Under the pieces are notes generated by a model. That model was not told the origin of the DNA. It saw nothing but the letters and a program-made list of their open reading frames with translations, and ran no database searches. From an uncultured bacterium (GTDB taxonomy: Bacteria > Bacillota > Clostridia > Lachnospirales > Lachnospiraceae), in the NCBI GenBank assembly GCA_905214955.1, contig CAJMON010000027.1, positions 1-38,118 on the forward strand: a stretch of DNA of 38,118 bases, given 5' to 3'. This document shows positions 32,483 through 38,118 of this stretch, one piece after another. The position numbers were made by a program, and so were the translations under genes. The first letter of the stretch is position 1. The number at the start of each line of letters is the position of its first letter.

Positions 32483-33456
32483 GCCAGGCAGAGGAAAAGC
32501 TTCTGGAAGTAAAACATCTGAAAAAATATTTTAAGACTCCGGCAGGAATGCTTCACGCCGTAGATGACGTGAGTTTTTCCATTCCCAGAGGAAAAACCAT
32601 CGGTGTGGTAGGAGAATCCGGCTGTGGAAAATCTACTCTTGGAAGGACCCTTCTGTGTCTAAATGAGCCTACAGAAGGAGAAATTCTGTTTCACGGAACC
32701 GACCTTGCAAAACTGAAAAAGAAAGAGTTCAACAAAATCCGGCCGAAAATGCAGATGATTTTCCAGGACCCGTATTCCAGTTTAAATGGACGGATGACGG
32801 TTCAGCAGCTGATCGCAGAGCCGTTGATTGTCAATAAAGTCTGCAGAAACAAAGATGAAATCGAAGAAAAGGTGGCACAGATGATGGATACGGTAGGCCT
32901 TGCCAAACGTCTTGCCATGGCCTATCCCCATGAGCTGGACGGAGGAAGAAGACAGCGTATCGGTATTGCCAGAGCTTTGGTGTTAAATCCGGAATTTGTG
33001 GTCTGTGATGAACCAGTATCTGCCCTGGACGTATCCATTCAGGCACAGATTTTGAACCTGCTGATGGATCTTCAGGAACAGATGGGGCTGACCTACCTGT
33101 TTATTACCCACGATTTGTCGGTAGTAAAACATATTTCCGATGAGATTATGGTTATGTATCTGGGAAAATGTGTGGAAAAAGCGCCTGCAGGAGAGATTTT
33201 CAAAAATCCGGTACATCCCTACACGAAAGCATTATTGGCGGCCATCCCTATTCCAAGCGTGGAATCCTGCCATAAGAGAAGAGAGCTTCTCCAGGGAGAA
33301 GTCACCAGCCCTGTAAATCCCAAACCCGGCTGCCGGTTTGCTGCCCGCTGTCCTTTTGTGACGGAGAACTGCCGGAAGGGTGATATGGAATTAAAAGAAA
33401 TCTCACCGGACCATTTTACAGCCTGCATTCAGGCAGAAAATGCCGGACGTGTGTAA
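32479..33456 (+). CDS. Peptide-type ABC transporter ATPase (DppF-like), variant signature
   Basis: Second ATP-binding subunit, 325 aa. Walker A GESGCGKST, Q-loop FQDPYSSLN, Walker B FVVCDEPVSALD and ITHDLS are normal. The ABC signature reads ELDGGRRQR rather than the usual FSGGQRQR, so its serine is replaced by aspartate. The C-terminal cysteine cluster is GCRFAARCPF...C. The ATG at 32479 is chosen because GGGAGG precedes it and it gives a 4-bp ATGA overlap with the preceding gene; the frame is open upstream to 32431 without a ribosome site. It is followed 36 bp later by the flavoprotein gene. Confidence 0.92.
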   Translation: MSQAEEKLLEVKHLKKYFKTPAGMLHAVDDVSFSIPRGKTIGVVGESGCGKSTLGRTLLCLNEPTEGEILFHGTDLAKLKKKEFNKIRPKMQMIFQDPYSSLNGRMTVQQLIAEPLIVNKVCRNKDEIEEKVAQMMDTVGLAKRLAMAYPHELDGGRRQRIGIARALVLNPEFVVCDEPVSALDVSIQAQILNLLMDLQEQMGLTYLFITHDLSVVKHISDEIMVMYLGKCVEKAPAGEIFKNPVHPYTKALLAAIPIPSVESCHKRRELLQGEVTSPVNPKPGCRFAARCPFVTENCRKGDMELKEISPDHFTACIQAENAGRV

Positions 33457-33492
33457 AGAATACGGAGATAAAACGGGTACGGAGGAATGAAA

Positions 33493-35469
33493 ATGAGTGA
33501 GACCTACAAGTGGCCTTATGAAAATGAGGCGAGTGTGGAAGAAACTGTCAAGTGTGATGTGCTGGTATTAGGCGGCGGTTTGGCTGGATGTTTCGCAGCC
33601 ATTGCGGCAGCCAGAAAAGGCCTGGATGTCATTTTGGTGGAAAAAGGCGCCATTGAAAAAAGCGGTTCTGCAGGAACAGGATTTGACCACTGGGAATCTG
33701 CCTGTACCAATCCCTGTTCCGGGGTAACTCCGGAGGAGATCGCAGAGGCGTATGTCAATGAGCAGGACTGGTACAGCAACGGCATTGCCCATTACATTGA
33801 ATGCCGGGAGGGTTATGACCGGCTTCTGGATCTGGAAAGCTTTGGTGGAAAGATCCGGGACACGGAAGATGAATTCAAAGGGGCAGAATTTCGGGATGAG
33901 AAAACAAAGCTGATGTTTGCCTACGACTATGCCAACAAATTTACCATCCGGGTGTGGGGTTCTACCTTCAAACCGGCTCTGGTAAAAGAACTGAAGCGTT
34001 TAGGCGTGCGCCTGTATGAGCGGACCGAGGCGACTGCCCTTTTGGTGGAAGAAAAGAACGGAAAAAAACGGGGAATCGGTGCCATGGGCATGAATGTCCA
34101 TACGGGGAAATTCTGTATTTTCCAGGCAAAGGCTACAATTCTTTGTATGTCAAGACCGGCAAGAGTCTGGCTGTTTAATCCGGACCTGACAGGACTGTGT
34201 GAATTCCGTCCTATGCAGAGTATCGGAAGCGGACATGCCATGGGCTGGAAAGCCGGTGTGGAATTTACCATGATGGAAAAGTCCGTGCGGGCAGAATTTT
34301 CCGCAGCAGGAAGAAGTTTTCCGCCTTATGGAGCCGGAAACAATCACAACACCTGGTATGCATCCACCATGGTGGATGCCAGAGGCGTGGAGATTCCTTA
34401 TGTGGACCGGGACGGAAAAGAATTGAAGACCGTTTCCGAGAGGTATTATCCGGCACCTGGACAGAAGTTTTTCTTAAAGGGCGGTGTCATTGACAATCCC
34501 AAGTATGAATACCGGGGACCGGAAACCCTGGATTTTTCCGAGCTTGTAAAGAGGGGATATCAGCTTCCGTTTTATGCAGATTTAAGCCGGATGCCGGATG
34601 CAGAGCGCCGGGTCATCTGGGGCATGATGGTAGGCGAAGAAGCCAAAACCAAGATTCCCATTTATCAGAATTATACAGAGCGGGGATTTGATCCCCAAAA
34701 ACACATGCTCCAAAGCTACGGAACCGGATGGCAGTCTGCCAATTTCTTAGAGCAGGAGCGCCAGTTTTTCGGAGCGCCGGGAGGTATTTTAAATGACTGG
34801 GATTTAAAGACCAATATCGACGGCATTTATGCGGCAGGCGATCAGCTGTATGCATCTGACTGCGCCGGATTTGCCTGCGCCACAGGCTATTATGCAGGAA
34901 GAAAGGCTTCGGATTACGCAAAAGAAACAGAGTTTGGCGAAGTTTCCAGAGCCGATGTGGAAGCAGAAAAGGAACGTCTGTATGCACCGCTGTATGTATC
35001 CAAAGAGGACGGCATGAGCTGGAAAGAGCTGAACATGGCCATTTCCAAAGCTATGCAGAATTACTGCGGAGGAGCCAAGTGCGAGGCCCTTTTAAAAGAA
35101 GGACTGGATCTGTTAAAGCAGTTTGAGACAGAGATTGTGCCCAAACTGACGGCTTCCAATCCCCATGATCTGATGCGGATTCATGAGGTGTTAGATATCC
35201 TGACTGTATCCCAGATTGTGCTGTATGCATGTCTGGAGAGAAAAGCCTGCTCTGTTCCCCTTTGCTTTGTAAGAAATGATTATCCGGAAGAAGAAAAGCC
35301 GGAGGAGAGACGGCATCTGGCACTGCATCTGGAAAACGGAAAGCCAGTGGTCAGAGAAGTGCCTTTGAATTTCTTTGGAAGGCTTCAGACAGAGTACGAG
35401 AAGCGTAACCAGGATTATATGGAAGAACTGAAGAAAAAGCAGGAACAGGCAGCAGGAGGTGAGGCGTGA
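33493..35469 (+). CDS. FAD-dependent reductase, fumarate reductase/AprA-like flavoprotein
   Basis: Soluble flavoprotein of 658 aa. The N-terminal dinucleotide fold is LVLGGGLAGCFAAIAAARKG (GGGLAG at 27-32), ending in the acidic residue of ILVEKG (E50). SAGTGFDHWESACTNPC at 59-75 lies where related enzymes position FAD. The FAD-closing segment is IDGIYAAGDQ followed by CAGFACATGYYAGRKA. The C-terminal helical region corresponds to the succinate dehydrogenase/fumarate reductase/AprA alpha type. No signal or heme motif is present. ATG 33493 lies 6 nt after GGAGGA; ATG 33487 would abut it. The ferredoxin gene overlaps the end by one base, so the two likely form an AprAB-like complex. The substrate is unknown. 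Confidence 0.88.
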   Translation: MSETYKWPYENEASVEETVKCDVLVLGGGLAGCFAAIAAARKGLDVILVEKGAIEKSGSAGTGFDHWESACTNPCSGVTPEEIAEAYVNEQDWYSNGIAHYIECREGYDRLLDLESFGGKIRDTEDEFKGAEFRDEKTKLMFAYDYANKFTIRVWGSTFKPALVKELKRLGVRLYERTEATALLVEEKNGKKRGIGAMGMNVHTGKFCIFQAKATILCMSRPARVWLFNPDLTGLCEFRPMQSIGSGHAMGWKAGVEFTMMEKSVRAEFSAAGRSFPPYGAGNNHNTWYASTMVDARGVEIPYVDRDGKELKTVSERYYPAPGQKFFLKGGVIDNPKYEYRGPETLDFSELVKRGYQLPFYADLSRMPDAERRVIWGMMVGEEAKTKIPIYQNYTERGFDPQKHMLQSYGTGWQSANFLEQERQFFGAPGGILNDWDLKTNIDGIYAAGDQLYASDCAGFACATGYYAGRKASDYAKETEFGEVSRADVEAEKERLYAPLYVSKEDGMSWKELNMAISKAMQNYCGGAKCEALLKEGLDLLKQFETEIVPKLTASNPHDLMRIHEVLDILTVSQIVLYACLERKACSVPLCFVRNDYPEEEKPEERRHLALHLENGKPVVREVPLNFFGRLQTEYEKRNQDYMEELKKKQEQAAGGEA

Positions 35470-35777
35470 TGAACACCAAGACAAGTCCAGAAAAGATCGA
35501 ATTTCACGTAGAGCCGGTGCCCTGCAGCACCCAGCCATTAAAATATGATGAAAATCTGTGTATTGGATGCAACCGCTGCGCATCTGTATGCCAGTGTGAC
35601 ATTCTGCTTCCCTCTCCGGAAAAAGGAAAACACCCCATTGTGATGTATCCTGGAGAATGTTATTACTGCGGAGCATGTGTGATGGTATGTCCAAGACCGG
35701 GAGCCATTCGGTTAAGCCATCCTCTGATGAACCGGGCAAAATTTGTACCGGTGCGAAAACCGGAAGAAGAAAACTAA
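35469..35777 (+). CDS. Two-[4Fe-4S] ferredoxin, AprB-like partner subunit
   Basis: Protein of 102 aa with two cluster motifs: C31-x2-C34-x2-C37-x3-C41 and C64-x2-C67-x2-C70-x3-C74-P. Extra cysteines are C19 and C43. The arrangement with an insertion between the motifs resembles the beta subunit of adenylylsulfate reductase, but it lacks that subunit's long C-terminal tail. It should deliver low-potential electrons to the flavoprotein. The start is taken as the ATG at 35469 in a TGATG overlap with the flavoprotein stop, 9 nt after AGGAGG; a GTG at 35466 is possible. It ends the operon before a bidirectional terminator. Confidence 0.9.
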   Translation: MNTKTSPEKIEFHVEPVPCSTQPLKYDENLCIGCNRCASVCQCDILLPSPEKGKHPIVMYPGECYYCGACVMVCPRPGAIRLSHPLMNRAKFVPVRKPEEEN

Positions 35778-35782
35778 AAAAG

Positions 35783-35828
35783 AGTGCCGTCCCATTGTCC
35801 AGATCGGATGATGAGAGGGCACTTTTTT
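35783..35828. terminator. Bidirectional rho-independent terminator
   Basis: AGTGCC (35783-35788) and GGCACT (35818-35823) close a long hairpin with T-run on the right and A-run on the left, so it can act on both the ferredoxin operon and the convergent ThrH-like gene. Confidence 0.7.
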
Positions 35829-35880
35829 GCAAAGCATATCAAGAATTGATCCAGTGGACCAGTTTTGATCGCAGTGCGGA

Positions 35881-36480
35881 TTAAAAATTACTGCGGATAG
35901 CTTCCAGAAGGTCTTTGTATTCTTCAAAAGCCTGCAGATCCGGATTGTCCTTTTTGATCTGATCAGTGCTGCGGAAGAGGTATCCGGCTTTGCTGGCACG
36001 GATCATCCCCAGGTCGTTGTAGCTGTCGCCGCTGGCAATGGTATCGTAGCCGATGGACTGGAGCGCTTTCACTGTAGTGTACTTGGAGTTATCAATGCGC
36101 ATTTTAAATCCGGTGATTTCCCCGTCCGGAGCCACTTCCAGACTGTTGCAGAAAATGGTAGGCATTCCCAGCTTCTCCATGAGAGGGTCTGCAAACTGGG
36201 TAAAGGTATCGCTGATGATGATGACCTGTGAGAAAGAACGGAGTTCATCCAGAAACTCTTTTGCGCCGGGAAGGGGATCGATGGCAGCAATAGTTTTCTG
36301 GATTTCTTTTAATCCAAGGCCATGTTCTTTTAAGATGCCGATGCGCCATTTCATCAGTTTGTCATAGTCCGGTTCATCACGGGTGGTGCGGGTAAGTTCC
36401 GGAATGCCGCTGGCTTTTGCAAAAGCAATCCAGATTTCGGGTACAAGAACACCTTCTAAGTCCAAACAGGTAATATACAT
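35881..36480 (-). CDS. thrH: ThrH-like phosphoserine phosphatase/homoserine phosphotransferase
   Basis: HAD-superfamily enzyme of 199 aa. The N-terminus CLDLEGVLVPEIWIAFAKASGI closely follows the ThrH type, with nucleophile D7 and a glutamate at position 9 where most HAD enzymes have aspartate. Further motifs are VIIISDTFTQF and ASGDSYNDLGM. The ThrH type dephosphorylates phosphoserine and can transfer the phosphate to homoserine. ATG 36480 is chosen because AAAGGAG precedes it and the conserved domain begins there; an in-frame ATG at 36513 adds 11 residues. No serine or threonine biosynthesis genes are adjacent. A TATAAT -10 lies on the minus strand about 40 bp upstream. Confidence 0.88.
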   Translation of the reverse strand: MYITCLDLEGVLVPEIWIAFAKASGIPELTRTTRDEPDYDKLMKWRIGILKEHGLGLKEIQKTIAAIDPLPGAKEFLDELRSFSQVIIISDTFTQFADPLMEKLGMPTIFCNSLEVAPDGEITGFKMRIDNSKYTTVKALQSIGYDTIASGDSYNDLGMIRASKAGYLFRSTDQIKKDNPDLQAFEEYKDLLEAIRSNF

Positions 36481-36548
36481 AACAAATTCTCCTTTTCTGA
36501 CATTTTTTCTCATTATATATCATTGCGCAGAAAAAGAAAAGAGCCGCG

Positions 36549-36577
36549 TTGACGGAAGAGAAGAAAACAGGTATGAT
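36549..36577 (+). promoter_or_regulatory. Promoter of DUF2284-lysR operon
   Basis: TTGACG at 36549-36554 and TATGAT at 36572-36577 with 17-bp spacing; predicted start about 35 bp before the DUF2284 gene. Confidence 0.7.
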
Positions 36578-36618
36578 AGAAAAAACAGAAGTTTTTTAGA
36601 AAGGAATGTGCAGAAAAG

Positions 36619-37116
36619 ATGAAGACGGAAAAAGAGATTCTGCAGACAAATATGACAGAAGAAGCCAGGAAACAGGGATTTGGCCATATGGCATTTCTGC
36701 CGGTGGAGCAGCTGGTATTTGTACCGGAATACCGGAAATACTGTGAGCAGAACCTGTGCGGCAATTATGATAAATTAAAGATGTGTCCGCCAAAAAGCGG
36801 CACTGTAGAAGAGATGAAGGAGCACGCCTGTCAGTACCAGACGGCATTTATCATGCAGACTATCCAGGCGCTGGACATAGGGGACCCGGATGAGATCAAG
36901 AGGGCAAAGCACCGGCACAATGAAATGACTCGTGGAGTGGAAGAAGTCCTGAAAAAAGCAGGCGTTCCATTCCTCACCATGAGCGCCGGCCCCACCGCGA
37001 CAAGCTCCTGCATGTCCGCCTACTGCGTAGATGCGGCAAAAATGGCAGATGCCTGCGGAATGGAATACTGGTTAAAGGATGGGAGATGCGCCTTTTTCAG
37101 CGAGATTTTGTTTTAG
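36619..37116 (+). CDS. DUF2284 cysteine-rich putative metal-binding protein
   Basis: Protein of 165 aa rich in spaced cysteines: C42, C47, C56 (MCPPKS), C71, C131, C136, C146 and C157. The N-terminal pattern YCEQNLCGNYDKLKMCPP and the later SSCMSAYCVDAAKMADACGM are typical of DUF2284, predicted to bind a metal or Fe-S centre but without known function. It is cytosolic. AAAGGAATG lies about 14 nt before the ATG. It is followed after 15 bp by a LysR gene in the same direction, so the two form an operon. Confidence 0.8.
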   Translation: MKTEKEILQTNMTEEARKQGFGHMAFLPVEQLVFVPEYRKYCEQNLCGNYDKLKMCPPKSGTVEEMKEHACQYQTAFIMQTIQALDIGDPDEIKRAKHRHNEMTRGVEEVLKKAGVPFLTMSAGPTATSSCMSAYCVDAAKMADACGMEYWLKDGRCAFFSEILF

Positions 37117-37131
37117 AAAGGAACGATCCAT

Positions 37132-38064
37132 ATGACACTTCAGCAGCTGCGCTATGCCATTGCGGTTGCGGACTGCAGCTCCATTAATGAAGCTGCCAAG
37201 TCTTTGTTTATTTCACAGCCCAGTCTTTCCGGGGCGATTAAGGAACTGGAAAGCGAGACTGGGGTAGAGCTTTTCCGCAGAACCAACCGGGGGGTAACGG
37301 TGACGCCGGAAGGAGAAGAATTTTTGGGGTATGCTAGGCAGGTGTGTGAGCAGTACCGGCTTATAGAAAATCGTTACATAACAAAGCAAAATGTCAGAAA
37401 AAAATTCAGTGTATCCATGCAGCATTATTCTTTTGCTGTAAAAGCATTTGTAGAACTGGTCAAGCAGTTTGGCATGGATGAGTATGAATTTGCGGTTCAT
37501 GAGACCATGACTTATGAGGTCATTGAGAATGTCCGCACCTTTAAAAGTGAGATCGGTATTCTGTATTTAAATGAATTTAACCAGAATGTGCTGACAAAGC
37601 TGTTCCGGGAATCCAGCCTGGAGTTCCATTCTCTGTTTGAGTGCCGGATTTATGTTTACCTGTGGAGAGGAAATCCATTGGCAGAAAAACAGGAAATTAC
37701 CATGGAGGAACTGGCAGATTATCCCTGTCTGTCTTTTGAACAGGGAAGCAATAACTCCTTCTATTTTGCAGAGGAAGTGTTAAGCACCTACGAATACAAA
37801 CGGATCATCAAAGCAAATGATCGTGCCACCATGTTAAATCTGATGGTAGGTTTAAATGGGTATACTCTGTGCTCCGGTATTTTGTGCGAGGAACTCAACG
37901 GTTCAGATTATATTGCAATTCCGCTGAAATCCGATGAAATGATGAACATTGGGTATCTCACCAGAAAAGGTACGGTTCTCAGTGTCCTGGGAAAAATGTA
38001 TTTGGAAGAATTGGGGAAATACAGGCAGTTCTGCGAACCCGCAGTGACGCCGGAAAATTTATGA
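37132..38064 (+). CDS. LysR-family transcriptional regulator
   Basis: Protein of 310 aa. The N-terminal helix-turn-helix is clear (LQQLRYAIAVADCSSINEAAKSLFISQPSLSGAIKELE, residues 3-40, with the FRRTNRGVTVTPEGEEFL wing). Residues about 90-300 form the periplasmic-binding-like effector domain. GAAAGGAACG precedes the ATG. Unlike most LysR genes it is not divergent from its neighbour but co-directional with the DUF2284 gene, so its target may be that operon or something to the right of the window. The ligand cannot be predicted. Confidence 0.9.
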   Translation: MTLQQLRYAIAVADCSSINEAAKSLFISQPSLSGAIKELESETGVELFRRTNRGVTVTPEGEEFLGYARQVCEQYRLIENRYITKQNVRKKFSVSMQHYSFAVKAFVELVKQFGMDEYEFAVHETMTYEVIENVRTFKSEIGILYLNEFNQNVLTKLFRESSLEFHSLFECRIYVYLWRGNPLAEKQEITMEELADYPCLSFEQGSNNSFYFAEEVLSTYEYKRIIKANDRATMLNLMVGLNGYTLCSGILCEELNGSDYIAIPLKSDEMMNIGYLTRKGTVLSVLGKMYLEELGKYRQFCEPAVTPENL

Positions 38065-38067
38065 TGA

Positions 38068-38118
38068 TGCCAGGGTCAAAAGCCTGAAACCACGATGTGC
38101 TTGCACAGGAGTGGTTTT
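38068..38118. repeat. Structured intergenic element at right edge (truncated)
   Basis: Noncoding sequence after lysR beginning GATGCCAGG, with a nested hairpin: AAACCAC (38087-38093) pairs with GTGGTTT (38111-38117) and inside it GTGC-TT-GCAC. It shares its first nine bases with the element at 18606-18704. The window ends inside it, so its full extent is unknown; it may serve as the lysR terminator. Confidence 0.4.

Noticed and set aside
1..38118. CRISPR array, tRNA or rRNA genes, insertion sequences, prophage
   Set aside because: No regularly spaced repeats, cloverleaf or rRNA-like sequence, transposase or phage genes were recognised anywhere in the window.

Overview
The window reads as a chromosomal segment of a spore-forming, anaerobic, low-to-mid GC Firmicute, most likely a member of the Lachnospiraceae (Clostridia). 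The reasons are a spoIIA-spoVA sporulation operon, CotF-like small coat proteins, a SpoVB-like flippase, a NifS/NifU-type Fe-S operon run by an Rrf2/IscR regulator and ending in mnmA, YesM/YesN-type two-component control of a sugar transporter, strong AGGAGG ribosome binding sites, and no phage or IS genes. The genus cannot be fixed from the sequence alone. Layout, left to right: (1) 183-4796, spoIIAA-spoIIAB-sigF followed by spoVAA-AB-AC-AD-AE, with a sigma-G-type promoter lying across the sigF stop codon. (2) 4917-14507, a carbohydrate operon: solute-binding protein, two permeases, sensor kinase, AraC-type response regulator and a large intracellular glycosidase related to GH106 rhamnosidases. 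It has no ATPase, so it probably borrows a shared MsmX-type one. (3) 14571-17784, a translationally coupled minus-strand pair (a signal-less BMP/PnrA-domain protein with a ParB-like N-terminus, plus a calcineurin-like phosphoesterase), divergent from a Nudix hydrolase through interleaved promoters. (4) 17803-20957, a secreted cell-wall-binding-repeat protein, two small coat proteins and a SpoVB-like flippase, all on the minus strand, with a structured noncoding element at 18606-18704. (5) 21003-24442, iscR-nifS-nifU-mnmA with a clear promoter, operator and terminator. (6) 24501-25830, a GH88 unsaturated glucuronyl hydrolase. (7) 25829-35828, a GntR/FCD regulator divergent from an operon of M42 aminopeptidase, complete Dpp/Opp-type ABC transporter, fumarate-reductase/AprA-like flavoprotein and AprB-like two-cluster ferredoxin. 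(8) 35881-38064, a ThrH-like phosphatase, a DUF2284 cysteine-rich protein and a LysR regulator. How the genes work together: blocks 1 and 4 serve spore formation and germination (sigma-F control, dipicolinate transport, coat). Blocks 2 and 6 look like uptake and intracellular trimming of plant or mucosal glycans containing rhamnose and uronate. Block 5 supplies sulfur for Fe-S clusters and tRNA thiolation. Block 7 looks like a self-contained uptake, hydrolysis and reduction module for an unidentified, probably peptide-like, substrate. The two best candidates for undescribed biology are block 7, where TTTTGCAAAA palindromes flank and overlap the promoter, and the ParB-like/BMP fusion with its phosphoesterase partner in block 3. 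All family assignments are from motif reading; no database search was run.
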